Shown here: in pieces, positions 55,940 to 64,000 of the stretch
How the letters are laid out: every line of letters begins with the position of its first letter
Position numbering within the stretch: position 1 is the stretch's first letter
Assembly (NCBI GenBank): GCA_913053875.1
Contig: CAJXGN010000007.1
Span: 140,189 to 204,188, forward strand
Length of the DNA: 64,000 bases
Direction of reading: 5' to 3'
DNA from: an uncultured Agromyces sp.
GTDB taxonomy: Bacteria > Actinomycetota > Actinomycetes > Actinomycetales > Microbacteriaceae
The notes under the pieces: generated by a model
Told to the model about the DNA's origin: nothing
Databases searched by the model: none
Seen by the model: only the letters and a program-made list of their open reading frames with translations
Program-made: the position numbers and the translations under genes

Positions 55940-58387
55940 TCAGGGGTTCGCCGACAGCTTCTCGATCGGCGCGATCTTGATGAGCAGCTTCTTCTGCCCC
56001 GACGTGTCGAACGACACGTGCGCGACGCGCTTCGCTCCGATGCCGGTCACCTGGGTGACGCGGCCCTCGCCGAAGTCGGCGTGGCGGATGCGGTCGCCGG
56101 CCTCGAGCTCGAGGTCGCCGTTGTCGCGCACGTTCGCCGTGACCCGGTTCGTCCACTCGGTCTTGGCCTTGGTCGCCGAGGCGATGCTGAACCGGTCGCG
56201 TCGCTGCTGATCGCGCGACTGCCGGGCGTTGAGCGCGCGCGGGCGGGTGCCGCCGCGCGAGGTCGCGTCGCCGGGCGACTGGCGCCAGTCGATGAGCGCG
56301 TCGGGGATCTCCTGCAGGTACCGGCTCGGCATCGCCACGGCGACCTCGCCGAACTGGGCGCGGCTCATCGCGAGCGAGAGGTACAGCCGGCGGCGGGCGC
56401 GCGTGATGCCCACGTAGAAGAGGCGCCGCTCCTCCGCCGGGCCGCCGGGCTCGGTCGCCGACATCTGGTGCGGCAGCAGCCCCTCCTCGATGCCGGTGAG
56501 GAAGACCGCGTGGTACTCGAGGCCCTTCGCGGTGTGCAGCGTCATGAGCGAGACCGTGCCCGACTCGTCGTCGATCTCGTCGGCCGCGGCGACGAGCGAG
56601 ACCTGGGTGAGGAAGTCCAGCAGCGTCGCGCCCGGGTTCTCGCGGTCGAAGTCGCGGGTCTGCGCGACGAGCTCCTCGACGTTCTCGGCGCGCGTCTCGT
56701 CCTGCGGGTCGCGGCTGTTGCGGAGCGTGTCGAGCAGGCCGCTGCCCGCCATGAGGTGCAGCAGCACGTCGGCGACCTTGGTGGGCCCGCCCTCGCGCGC
56801 GGGGTCGGCGAGTTCCGCGGCCTCGTCGAGCAGGTCGGCGAGCGCGGTGATCGCGGCGGTCACCTTGGGCCCGAGCCCCAGTCCGGATGCCACCCGCATC
56901 GCCTCGCGGAAGGTCATGCCGTTCTCGTCGGCGAAGTTCGCCAGCTGCGTCTCGGTCGCCGGCCCGATGCCGCGCTTGGGGGTGTTCAGGATGCGGCGGA
57001 GCGCGAGCTCGTCGAGCGGGTTCGCCACGGCGATCAGGTACGCCATCGCGTCCTTGATCTCGGCCCGTTCGTAGAACTTGGTGCCGCCGACCACGCGGTA
57101 CGGCAGCGCCGAGCGCACGAAGATCTCCTCCAGCGCGCGGGTCTGCGCGTTGGTGCGGTAGAACACGGCGATGTCGCGGTACGCGACTCCCGACCGGTGC
57201 AGCGCGTCGATCTCGTCGGCGATGAACTGCGCCTCGTCGTGCGCGGAGTACCCGGTGTAGCCGACGATCTTCGCGCCGTCGCCGTCGGCGGTCCAGAGCT
57301 TCTTGTCCTTGCGGTCGAAGTTGTTCGCGATGACCGCGTTCGCGGCCGACAGGATGTTCTGCGTCGACCGGTAGTTCTGCTCGAGCAGCACGACCTTCGC
57401 GCCCGGGAAGTCGCGCTCGAACTCGACGATGTTGCGGATGTCGGCGCCGCGGAACGCGTAGATCGACTGGTCGGAGTCGCCGACCACGGTGAGGCTCGCG
57501 CCCGGGATTCGGCCGTCGTCGTCGGCGAGCACGCGCATGCGCACGCCGTGCGTCTCGAGCTCGGCGACGACGTCGGGCTCGACGGGCCGGGTCAGCTCTC
57601 GGATCAGCGAGTACTGCGCGTGGTTCGTGTCCTGGTACTCATCGACCAGGATGTGCCGGAACCGCCGCTGGTAGAGCGCGGCGACCTTCGGGAACGCGCG
57701 GAACAGGTAGACCGTCTCGGCGATGAGGTCGTCGAAGTCGAGGGCACTCGCATCGCGGAGTCGACGCGTGTACTGCCGGAAGATGTCGAGGAACATCGCC
57801 TCCTGCGGGTCGTCGAGGTTCGCGTTGCGCGCGTACGACTCGACGTCGGCGAGCTCGTTCTTGAGCTTGGAGATCTTCGCGGCCGCGCCCGCGGGCGTGA
57901 ACCCGAGCGTGTCGGCCGAGGTGTCCTTGATGATGCGCTTCAGGATCACCCGCTGGTCGGCGGAGTCGTAGATCGTGAACGTCTTCGACAGCCCGATCGC
58001 CTCGGCCTCGCGGCGGAGGATGCGCACGCAGGCCGAGTGGAACGTCGAGATCCACATGCCGCCGGATGCCTCGCCGAGCAGTGCCTCGACCCGCTCGCGC
58101 ATCTCGGCCGCGGCCTTGTTCGTGAACGTGATCGCGAGGATCTGGCTCGGCCACGCCTCCTTCGTCTCGATCAGGCTGGCGACGCGGTGCGTGAGCACGC
58201 GCGTCTTGCCGGAACCGGCGCCCGCGACGATGAGCAGCGCCTGCCCGCGGTACTCGACGGCCTCCCGCTGCTGCGGGTTGAGCCCCTCGAGCAGGTGGTC
58301 GGAGACGCGTGGGGCCTCGTCGGTCGTGGCCCCTCCGGCGCGCTCGCGCCAGCCGCCGGGTTCGTCGGGATCGAGGATCAAGGTCAT
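55940..58387 (-). CDS. pcrA: ATP-dependent DNA helicase PcrA/UvrD
   Basis: An 815-residue superfamily-1A helicase for repair and replication. Motifs in order: Q motif LNPQQREAV, Walker A AGAGSGKTRVL (about residue 56), ITFTNKAAAEMRER, DEYQDTN (motif II), GDSDQSIYAFRGA (motif III), QNYRST (IV), VSLMTLHTAKGLEY (V) and VGITRARRRLYL (VI). The C-terminal region carries a Tudor-like RNA-polymerase-binding segment (GDRIRHADFGEGRVTQVTG). ATG 58387 follows TAGACT by nine bases. The gene is divergent from thrE. Confidence 0.97.
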   Translation of the reverse strand: MTLILDPDEPGGWRERAGGATTDEAPRVSDHLLEGLNPQQREAVEYRGQALLIVAGAGSGKTRVLTHRVASLIETKEAWPSQILAITFTNKAAAEMRERVEALLGEASGGMWISTFHSACVRILRREAEAIGLSKTFTIYDSADQRVILKRIIKDTSADTLGFTPAGAAAKISKLKNELADVESYARNANLDDPQEAMFLDIFRQYTRRLRDASALDFDDLIAETVYLFRAFPKVAALYQRRFRHILVDEYQDTNHAQYSLIRELTRPVEPDVVAELETHGVRMRVLADDDGRIPGASLTVVGDSDQSIYAFRGADIRNIVEFERDFPGAKVVLLEQNYRSTQNILSAANAVIANNFDRKDKKLWTADGDGAKIVGYTGYSAHDEAQFIADEIDALHRSGVAYRDIAVFYRTNAQTRALEEIFVRSALPYRVVGGTKFYERAEIKDAMAYLIAVANPLDELALRRILNTPKRGIGPATETQLANFADENGMTFREAMRVASGLGLGPKVTAAITALADLLDEAAELADPAREGGPTKVADVLLHLMAGSGLLDTLRNSRDPQDETRAENVEELVAQTRDFDRENPGATLLDFLTQVSLVAAADEIDDESGTVSLMTLHTAKGLEYHAVFLTGIEEGLLPHQMSATEPGGPAEERRLFYVGITRARRRLYLSLAMSRAQFGEVAVAMPSRYLQEIPDALIDWRQSPGDATSRGGTRPRALNARQSRDQQRRDRFSIASATKAKTEWTNRVTANVRDNGDLELEAGDRIRHADFGEGRVTQVTGIGAKRVAHVSFDTSGQKKLLIKIAPIEKLSANP

Positions 58388-58430
58388 GGCGGCTCAAGTC
58401 TAGGCGTGGCATCCGACGCCCGAGCGCGGC

Positions 58431-58436
58431 TAGCCT
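58431..58436 (+). promoter_or_regulatory. -10 element (TAGCCT) of leaderless thrE
   Basis: TAGCCT is followed after seven bases by ATG 58444; no Shine-Dalgarno sequence. Confidence 0.5.
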
Positions 58437-58443
58437 GTGCGGC

Positions 58444-59760
58444 ATGGAGACCCGGGACGAGGTCGACGAGGACGCGCTGCGACGGTTCCTGCTCGGCATC
58501 GCCGAGGGGCTGAACGCCGCCATGGAGTCGGTCGACCGGGTCGACGAGACGATGCGGGCGATCGCGTCGGCCTACGGCGCGGAGGACACCGACTTCGTGG
58601 TGCTGCCGACCGTGATCCTCGTGCAGTCGGGCCACGGCCGCACCGACCGGGTCGCGCTGCGCACCAGCCGCGCGACCGCGCTGCGCTTCGACCAGATCGC
58701 CGCGCTGTACGACCTCGTCGGTCGCGCACGGCGCGGCGAGGTCGACCCCGCCGCGGGCATCGACGAGCTGAACGCGATCGGCACGTCGCAGCCCCGCTAC
58801 CCGTGGTTCGTGCGCGTGCTCGGCCACGCCGTGCTCACCGCCGGCCTGTCGATGCTGCTCACCCCGACCTGGCAGGGCGCGCTGATCGCATTCGGGCTCG
58901 GCGCGGTGCTCGGCCTCGCCAAGCTCGTGCGCTCCCCCACCCTTGCGCTCGTGTTCCCCGTGGTCGCGGCGTTCGCCTCGGCGACCGTGGTGTTCCTGAT
59001 CGCGCCGTACGTGCCGGTCGGCGACCCCATCGTGCTGCTCATCGCCCCGCTCGTGACGTTCCTCCCCGGCGGGGTGATCACGACCGCGACCATGGAGCTC
59101 GCCGCCGGCCAGATGATCGCGGGCGCGTCGCGCCTGGTCACCGGACTCGTGCAGCTCGCGCTGCTCGCCTTCGGCATCCTCGCCGCCGGCACCATGCTCG
59201 GCGTGGGCGACGCGAGCTACGTCGCCCTCGATGCCCCGAGTCGCTTCCCCTGGTGGGTGGCGGTGCTCGGGGTGCTGCTCATCGCGGTCGGCGACCTGCT
59301 GCACTTCTCCGCCCCCGGGCGCACGTTCGGCTGGGTGCTGCTCGCGCTCTCCGTCGCGTACGCGGGGCAGGCGGTCGGCGCCGGGATCGCCGGCCCGTCG
59401 GTGGGCGGCTTCCTCGGCGCGCTCGCGATGACGCCGCTCGTGCTCTGGATCTCGAGCCTGCGCATCGGCGCGCCCTCCCAGCTGCTCTTCCTGCCGGCGT
59501 TCTGGCTGCTCGTGCCCGGCGCATCGGGGCTCGCGGGGCTCACCGAGGCGATCGGCACCACCGAGGGCCTCGCCGACTTCGCCTCCGCGCTCACCTCGAT
59601 CATGGCGATCGCGCTCGGCGTGCTCATCGGCACCGCCGCGCACCGCGCCGCCCAGCGCGGCGTGCGACAGGTCGCGAACCTCTACGTCGAGCCCGCGGAG
59701 ACGCAGGCTCCGGTCGACGAACGGCCCACCTGGCTGCGCTGGCTGCCGCACCGCCGCTGA
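58444..59760 (+). CDS. thrE: ThrE-type threonine/serine exporter
   Basis: A 438-residue membrane protein combining the two halves of the ThrE family: a cytosolic N-terminal part (about residues 1-110) followed by ~ten membrane segments, with LVTFLPGGVITTATMELAAGQ (quoted in part as TFLPGGVITTATMELA) as the family's best marker. ThrE exports threonine and serine by the proton motive force. It stands between the helicase and an amidohydrolase and has its own leaderless promoter. Confidence 0.9.
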   Translation: METRDEVDEDALRRFLLGIAEGLNAAMESVDRVDETMRAIASAYGAEDTDFVVLPTVILVQSGHGRTDRVALRTSRATALRFDQIAALYDLVGRARRGEVDPAAGIDELNAIGTSQPRYPWFVRVLGHAVLTAGLSMLLTPTWQGALIAFGLGAVLGLAKLVRSPTLALVFPVVAAFASATVVFLIAPYVPVGDPIVLLIAPLVTFLPGGVITTATMELAAGQMIAGASRLVTGLVQLALLAFGILAAGTMLGVGDASYVALDAPSRFPWWVAVLGVLLIAVGDLLHFSAPGRTFGWVLLALSVAYAGQAVGAGIAGPSVGGFLGALAMTPLVLWISSLRIGAPSQLLFLPAFWLLVPGASGLAGLTEAIGTTEGLADFASALTSIMAIALGVLIGTAAHRAAQRGVRQVANLYVEPAETQAPVDERPTWLRWLPHRR

Positions 59761-59817
59761 CCCGCCGGCGCGGGCCGTTCACGAGCCCGACACACGGATG
59801 CTGCGAGAATCCAGCGC

Positions 59818-61104
59818 ATGCTCACCGTGACCGGCGCACGTGCCGTCCTCGAAGCCCCCGGCGACGTCCGCGACGGCGACGTCCACGTGGACGACACGGT
59901 GGTCGCCGCCTCCCACGTCGACGGCGCCGAGGTGCTCGACGCGACCGGCTGCGTCGTCACGCCGGGGCTCGTGAATGCCCACCACCACCTGCTGCAGTCG
60001 GCGTTCCGCACCCTGCCGGGCACGCGCAGCGTGCCGATGCGCGAGTGGCTGCCCGCCATGGCGAGCGCATATGCCGCAGCCGGCATCGACCCCGACCTGG
60101 CCCGCGCAGCCGCCCGCGTGGGCGTCGCCGAAGGGCTGCTCTCCGGGGTCACGACGGTCGCCGACCACCACCTCACCTGGCCGGCGGGCGTCGACGACGT
60201 CGGCGTCGCGACGGCGGTCGCGGACGCCGCGCGCGGGCTCGGCGGACGCCTGGCGTTCGTGCGCGGGTCTGCCCGCGACGACCCCGAGACCGCCGCGGCC
60301 TCGGCCGACGCGATCGCCGAGGCGCTCGTGCCCGGGCACGGCGGCGTCTCGGGCGACGGCATGCTCCAGGTCGCGGTCGGTCCGGCGGGCGTGCACAGCG
60401 ACGTCGAGGCAACCTTCCGGCTCATGGGCGAGGTCGCCGCTCGGCGCGGCCTGAGACGGCGCACGCAGTCGAACGAGCAGGTCGACGTCGAGGTCGCCGC
60501 CGAGCGGTACGGCTGCCGTCCGCTCGACCTCCTCGAGGAGTGGGGCTGGCTCGCGCACGACGTGACGCTCGCACACCTGTGCGACGTCGACGACGCCGAG
60601 ATCGGCCGCATCGCGGCATCCGGCGCCTCGGCCACCCACGCGCCGGGGTGCGACGTCGTCATGGGCTGGGGCGTGGCCCCGGTCGCACGGCTCCGCGCCG
60701 CGGGCATCGCGGTCGGGCTCGGCACGTCGGGCGGCGGATCGAACGATGCCGGCCACCTCCTCGCCGACGCGCGCCTCGCGATGCAGGTGTCGGGGCTCCG
60801 CGGCCCCGCGCTCGCGGCGGCCGACGTGCTCGCCATGGCGACCGCGGGTTCCGCAGACGGACTCGGGCGGCCCGAGCTCGGTCGCCTGGCCGTCGGCTCG
60901 GCCGCCGACCTCTGCGTCTGGGACGTCTCGGGCGTCGCCGACGCGGGCGTCGCCGACCCGATCGCGGGACTGCTCTGGGCGGCGCCGGGTCGCCGGCCGC
61001 GCCACGTGGTCGTCGCGGGGCGGGTGGTGGTGCGCGACGGCGCGCTCGTCACCGGCGACGAGCAGGAGATCGTCGCGGCGCTGCGCGAGCGGGTCGGGCG
61101 CTAG
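59818..61104 (+). CDS. Amidohydrolase of TRZ/ATZ type with altered metal-binding motifs
   Basis: A 428-residue protein resembling 8-oxoguanine/hydroxyatrazine deaminases: first metal motif NAHHHLLQ (about residue 55) and LAHLCDVDD (about residue 255) are in place. However, where relatives have HTH-x-x-E it reads RTQSNE (about residue 218), and where they have the catalytic Asp (VDGSASND) it reads TSGGGSNDAG. Two expected metal ligands are therefore missing or shifted. It may have another metal chemistry or may be inactive. The stop codon shares a CTAG with that of the convergent reductase. Confidence 0.82.
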   Translation: MLTVTGARAVLEAPGDVRDGDVHVDDTVVAASHVDGAEVLDATGCVVTPGLVNAHHHLLQSAFRTLPGTRSVPMREWLPAMASAYAAAGIDPDLARAAARVGVAEGLLSGVTTVADHHLTWPAGVDDVGVATAVADAARGLGGRLAFVRGSARDDPETAAASADAIAEALVPGHGGVSGDGMLQVAVGPAGVHSDVEATFRLMGEVAARRGLRRRTQSNEQVDVEVAAERYGCRPLDLLEEWGWLAHDVTLAHLCDVDDAEIGRIAASGASATHAPGCDVVMGWGVAPVARLRAAGIAVGLGTSGGGSNDAGHLLADARLAMQVSGLRGPALAAADVLAMATAGSADGLGRPELGRLAVGSAADLCVWDVSGVADAGVADPIAGLLWAAPGRRPRHVVVAGRVVVRDGALVTGDEQEIVAALRERVGR

Positions 61105-62048
61105 AGGTCGAGCACCAGCTTGGGGCAGGCCGACCGCGAGCAGCAGATCATCATGCGGTCGTTCGCCCGCTGCTCCTCGGGGGTCAGGATCGAGTCGCGG
61201 TGGTCGACCTCGCCCTCCAGCACGGGCGTCTCGCAGGTGCCGCAGGTGCCCTCGCGGCACGACGAGATCACGAACGCGTCGGTCTCCTCCTCGACCACGT
61301 CGAGGATCGACCGCTCGGGCGGCACGGTCACCGTCACGCCGCTGGCGGCGAGCTCGACCTCGAACGACTCGTGCAGCACGGGCTCGCCCTGCTCGCGCGC
61401 CTCGAACCGCTCGACGTGCAGCGTTCCGGGCGCCCACGCGACCGCACGCGCGTCGAGCTCGTCGAGCAGGCCGTGCGGCCCGCACGCGAAGACCAGTTCG
61501 CCCGGGCCGGGCGCGACGGTCGCGAGGTCCATCCGGGTACCGGCATCCGATGCATGCACCCGCACGCGCTCGCCGAACCCGGCGAGCTCGTCGAGGAACG
61601 CCAGGCCGCTCGCGCTCCGGCCGCAGTAGTCCAGGCGCCAGGGCGTGCCGGATGCCTCGGCGGCGGCGATCATCGGCAGCAGCGGCGTGATCCCGATGCC
61701 ACCGGCGATGAAGCGGTAGGCGGTGGCATCCGTCATCGCGAAGTGGTTCCACGGACCGCGCGCGCGCACGACCGCGCCGTCGACCAGGTGCTCGTGCGCC
61801 CACGCCGAGCCGCCGCGGCCGGCCTCCTCGCGCAGCACGGCGATGCGCCAGGCGCCGTCGTCGGCGGGGTCGCCGCAGAGCGAGTACTGGCGCACCAGGT
61901 CGTCGCTCGCGAGGAGGTCCACGTGCGCGCCGGGCCGCCAGGCGGGGAACGGGAGGCCGTCGGCGCGGGCGAGCTCGACGACCGCGACCCGGTCGACGGG
62001 ATCGGTGCGGCGACGCACCACGACGTCGAACTCGGGGGCGGCGTCCAT
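61101..62048 (-). CDS. PDR/VanB family flavin-ferredoxin oxidoreductase
   Basis: A 315-residue reductase. An FMN domain (RQYSLCGDP, about residue 54), an NAD-binding domain (GGIGITPLLPMI, about residue 115) and a C-terminal plant-type [2Fe-2S] domain (SCREGTCGTCE with a distal CC, about residues 265-305) are visible in this order, as in phthalate dioxygenase reductase and vanillate demethylase VanB. Such reductases feed electrons to a Rieske oxygenase, which is not encoded nearby. The gene follows the XRE-cupin regulator by four bases. Confidence 0.92.
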   Translation of the reverse strand: MDAAPEFDVVVRRRTDPVDRVAVVELARADGLPFPAWRPGAHVDLLASDDLVRQYSLCGDPADDGAWRIAVLREEAGRGGSAWAHEHLVDGAVVRARGPWNHFAMTDATAYRFIAGGIGITPLLPMIAAAEASGTPWRLDYCGRSASGLAFLDELAGFGERVRVHASDAGTRMDLATVAPGPGELVFACGPHGLLDELDARAVAWAPGTLHVERFEAREQGEPVLHESFEVELAASGVTVTVPPERSILDVVEEETDAFVISSCREGTCGTCETPVLEGEVDHRDSILTPEEQRANDRMMICCSRSACPKLVLDL

Positions 62049-62052
62049 GCGG

Positions 62053-62652
62053 TCAGTCGTCCTCTCGTGCGGGCGCTGAGCCCTTGATGTACAGGATGCG
62101 GAACGGCCGGCCGTCGCCCGAGCGCCAGCGGTGGCGCGTGCCGCCCGGGTAGTAGATGGTCGTGCCGGCGGGCATCGTGATCGTGCGTTCGGCGATCTGC
62201 ACCTCGGCGACGCCGTCGAGCACGTAGCAGAACTCCTCCTCGGGGTGCACGAAGTACTCCCCGAACGCGGTGTTGTCGGCGGTGATCTCCATCGGCGTGA
62301 AGCCGTCGGGGCGCCCCGCGAAGGCGCGCACCGACCCCTCGGCGTAGGTGCGGCCCGTCGTGCCGCCGCCCGCGTCGACGACCACGCCGTCGTCGCCCGG
62401 CAGCTCATCGGCGCGACCCGCGCGCGCGATCTCGGCGAACAGCTCGAACTGCGTGGTCGACAGCGCCGTGGCGATGCGGTCGAGCGAGGTGAAGCTGGGC
62501 CGCGCTCGACCGTTCTCGACCTGGCTGAGGAAGGGGTGCGAGAGGCCGGAGCGCTCCGAGAGCTGCACGAGCGTGAGGCCCCGGTCGCGTCGGAGGGCGC
62601 GGATGCGACCGCCGAGCAGCTCGGCCTGGTCGAGCGTCGCGTCCGTCGGCAT
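62053..62652 (-). CDS. XRE family regulator with C-terminal cupin domain
   Basis: A 199-residue protein with an N-terminal XRE helix-turn-helix (IRALRRDRGLTLVQLSERSG and LSQVENGRARPS, about residues 17-60) and a C-terminal cupin (about 110-190, HPEEEFCYVLDG and PGGTRHRWRSG). This architecture is common in local repressors of catabolic genes, the cupin sensing a small molecule. It is divergent from the 62.8 kb amidohydrolase gene across a palindrome and probably controls both directions. Confidence 0.92.
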   Translation of the reverse strand: MPTDATLDQAELLGGRIRALRRDRGLTLVQLSERSGLSHPFLSQVENGRARPSFTSLDRIATALSTTQFELFAEIARAGRADELPGDDGVVVDAGGGTTGRTYAEGSVRAFAGRPDGFTPMEITADNTAFGEYFVHPEEEFCYVLDGVAEVQIAERTITMPAGTTIYYPGGTRHRWRSGDGRPFRILYIKGSAPAREDD

Positions 62653-62741
62653 CGGCTCCGTTCCTCTCGCTCATCTGGCGCTTTCCCCGGACCGAAATCC
62701 TCGGGAAACACATCTGAAACGACGCATCCCTATCGTCGTCG

Positions 62742-62760
62742 ATGTTGACAGTATCAACAT
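62742..62760. promoter_or_regulatory. Operator palindrome between XRE-cupin and amidohydrolase genes
   Basis: ATGTTGA-CAGTA-TCAACAT is a perfect 7-bp inverted repeat. It contains TTGACA (62745-62750), a consensus -35 towards the amidohydrolase, and TTGATA on the other strand towards the regulator. Binding by the XRE-cupin protein would block both promoters. Confidence 0.65.
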
Positions 62761-62810
62761 TTCCGCACCGCTCGACGACGCGCGGCCCGCCACGTACCGA
62801 AGGTCACCGA

Positions 62811-63671
62811 GTGCTCCCCCAGCCCGTCTCCCTGCTGCGCAACGCCCGACTCGCAACGGGCGAGCTGCGCGATGTCGCGCTCGACGGACCGGTCGTGGCC
62901 GACGTGCTCCCGGCGGGCGCCGGGTCCGCCGCCGGCGCCGCGCTCGACCTCGGCGGGGCCCTCCTGCTCCCGGCGGGCGCCGAGCCGCACGCGCACCTCG
63001 ACAAGGCCTACACGTGGGACGCGATCGAGCCGCCGTTCGGCGACCTGGTCGGCGCGATCGAGAGCTTCCACGCCTTCCAGGAGCAGCTCACCGAGGAGGA
63101 CATCCTCGCCCGCGCCCGCCGCGCCGCGCTCCGGCTGCTCGCCAACGGCACCACCGCGATCCGCAGCCACGTGAACCTCCTGCCGGGCGACCGCCCGTTC
63201 CGCGGCGTCGACGCGATGGTGCGACTGCGCGCCGAGCTCGACGGGCTGCTCGACCTCGAGCTCGTCGCGCTGCCGCCCGTCGGCATGGACGACGCGACGA
63301 TCGAGGCCGCCCTCGACCGCGGGCTCGACCTCGTCGGCGGCGCCCCGCACCTCGACCCCGCGCCCGACGCCGACGTGCGGCGCCTCGTCGCCATCGCAGA
63401 ACGACGCGGCATCGGCATCGACCTGCACACCGACGAGTCGCTCGACGGCCCGGTGACCATCACGGGCTTCGCCGCCGCCGTGCGCGACTGGCCCGCCGAC
63501 CGCGTGCGCACCGCCGGCCACAGCGTGCGGCTCGGCACGCTCGGCGCCGACGACCTGCGCGAGGCGGTCGACGCCGTCGTGGCATCCGGCATCGGCGTCG
63601 TCGGCAAGATGGGGATCGGCCTGCGCGCCCTGTTCACCCCGCCCAGCGCCCGTGACGTGGTCGAACGCTGA
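62811..63671 (+). CDS. Cytosine-deaminase-like amidohydrolase, C-terminus replaced at junction
   Basis: The first ~264 residues form the expected amidohydrolase: metal motif [14 protein letters not shown] (about residue 60), IRSHVN, DLHTDES and [10 protein letters not shown] are all in place. After VVASGIGVV (about residue 263, base 63,600) the expected catalytic Asp region and ~120 further residues are missing. Instead a 23-residue tail with different codon use leads to a stop that overlaps tmk. The frame stays open by chance or selection, but the product lacks part of the barrel and is probably not functional. Start GTG 62811 is chosen by homology; an upstream in-frame ATG at 62742 lies in the operator. 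Confidence 0.75.
   Translation: MLPQPVSLLRNARLATGELRDVALDGPVVADVLPAGAGSAAGAALDLGGALLLPAGAEPHAHLDKAYTWDAIEPPFGDLVGAIESFHAFQEQLTEEDILARARRAALRLLANGTTAIRSHVNLLPGDRPFRGVDAMVRLRAELDGLLDLELVALPPVGMDDATIEAALDRGLDLVGGAPHLDPAPDADVRRLVAIAERRGIGIDLHTDESLDGPVTITGFAAAVRDWPADRVRTAGHSVRLGTLGADDLREAVDAVVASGIGVVGKMGIGLRALFTPPSARDVVER
63600..63606. other. Chimeric junction between actinobacterial and proteobacterial-like DNA
   Basis: Left of this point codon use is GAG/GAC/GTC-rich and contains GGCATCCGGC in the local style. Right of it GAA, GGT, ATT, AGT and CTG become frequent and the amidohydrolase homology stops. The change is abrupt, without a repeat or insertion-sequence end at the junction. It may be a true recombination or an assembly or amplification chimera. 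Confidence 0.65.
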
Positions 63672-64000
63672 TGGCGGGCGCCTTCATCACTTTCGAGGGC
63701 GTGGAAGGGGCCGGCAAGACCACCCAGATCGGGCGGCTGAAGGCGTGGCTGGCAGAGCAGGGGGCGGACGTGGTCCTCACCCGCGAACCCGGTGGCACAC
63801 CCGGCGCCGAAACCATTCGGGACCTGCTGGTACGGGGCGAGACGGCGAGTTGGACCCCGATGGCCGAATGCCTGCTGGTCAACGCCGCCCGCAGCGACCA
63901 TCTCGACAGGCTGATCCGCCCGGCACTCGCCGCCGGCAAGATCGTGCTGTGTGACCGCTTCATGGATTCCACCCGCGCCTATCAGGGCGGCGCCGGCGGC
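63671..64000 (+). CDS. tmk: Thymidylate kinase Tmk (partial, proteobacterial type)
   Basis: The first 110 residues of dTMP kinase, cut by the window end. The P-loop [29 protein letters not shown] and the [13 protein letters not shown] motif are clear. These sequence variants and the codon choices (GAA, CGG, CTG) resemble alphaproteobacterial Tmk more than those of actinobacteria. ATG 63671 overlaps the stop of the truncated amidohydrolase (TGATG), as if the original upstream neighbour had been a coupled gene. Confidence 0.92.
   Translation, partial: MAGAFITFEGVEGAGKTTQIGRLKAWLAEQGADVVLTREPGGTPGAETIRDLLVRGETASWTPMAECLLVNAARSDHLDRLIRPALAAGKIVLCDRFMDSTRAYQGGAGG

Noticed and set aside
1..64000. 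Search for CRISPR arrays, insertion sequences, integrases, attachment sites and phage genes
   Set aside because: No regularly spaced repeats, transposase motifs or terminal repeats were seen.

Overview
The window is about 64 kb of very GC-rich DNA with densely packed genes, strong GC bias at third codon positions, GTG/TTG starts and many promoters of the form TANNNT placed 6-7 nt before the start codon (leaderless transcripts). Gene content and order (sucC-sucD / membrane protein / DUF6350-PerM-like / purN / purH; DUF7882-type small protein; type II NADP-isocitrate dehydrogenase; ROK/ABC amino-sugar genes) point to an actinobacterium of the Microbacteriaceae (Agromyces/Microbacterium-like). 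This assignment is inference from gene content. The last ~400 bp (from about 63,603) look different and resemble an alphaproteobacterial tmk region joined in the middle of an amidohydrolase gene.

Layout. 1-3.3 kb: partial neuA-like gene, a TSUP exporter, and a glyA-folD one-carbon operon on the minus strand led by a recognisable ZTP (pfl) riboswitch. 3.5-6.2 kb: GH20 beta-N-acetylhexosaminidase and nagA. 6.5-9.3 kb: a sigma factor fused to a membrane anti-sigma-like tail, overlapping an MFS exporter. 9.4-11.8 kb: purU, a YrdB-like membrane protein and a 2OG-Fe(II) oxygenase. 11.8-16.2 kb: a TetR regulator with two operator palindromes, a divergent YhgE/DUF3533-like membrane protein and a two-gene ABC exporter. 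16.2-24.1 kb: a minus-strand operon for amino-sugar uptake and use (ROK repressor, lipoprotein binding protein, two permeases, GH3 hexosaminidase, ROK kinase, nagB), with a 27-bp palindrome touching the repressor start codon. With the GH20 enzyme and nagA this gives uptake, cleavage, phosphorylation, deacetylation and deamination of GlcNAc-type sugars; the transporter ATPase is not encoded here.

24.2-31.7 kb: a secreted subtilase, a P1B-type ATPase, icd, a GNAT acetyltransferase and an alkyltransferase-like protein. 31.7-38 kb: a NarL-type two-component system and a very large patatin-like protein with membrane segments. 38-42.1 kb: a heterodimeric ABC exporter preceded by a 28-codon ORF with a strong Shine-Dalgarno sequence and an Arg-rich end, followed by hairpins: a candidate translational attenuator. 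42.2-44.6 kb: a membrane-fused dimethylargininase-like enzyme and a Leu/Phe/Val-type amino-acid dehydrogenase. 44.7-54 kb: purH, purN, DUF6350 protein, a polytopic membrane protein, a secreted SpaA-like surface protein, sucD and sucC. 54.2-59.8 kb: small Microbacteriaceae-type proteins, a VIT1-family transporter, a PcrA/UvrD helicase and a ThrE-type exporter. 59.8-63.7 kb: an amidohydrolase with altered metal-ligand motifs, a PDR/VanB-type flavin/ferredoxin reductase, an XRE-cupin regulator and the amidohydrolase that is cut by the foreign-looking tmk segment.

No rRNA, tRNA, CRISPR array, insertion sequence or prophage gene was seen. No gene-free stretch exceeds 300 bases; the longest (49,716-49,991) carries divergent promoters.
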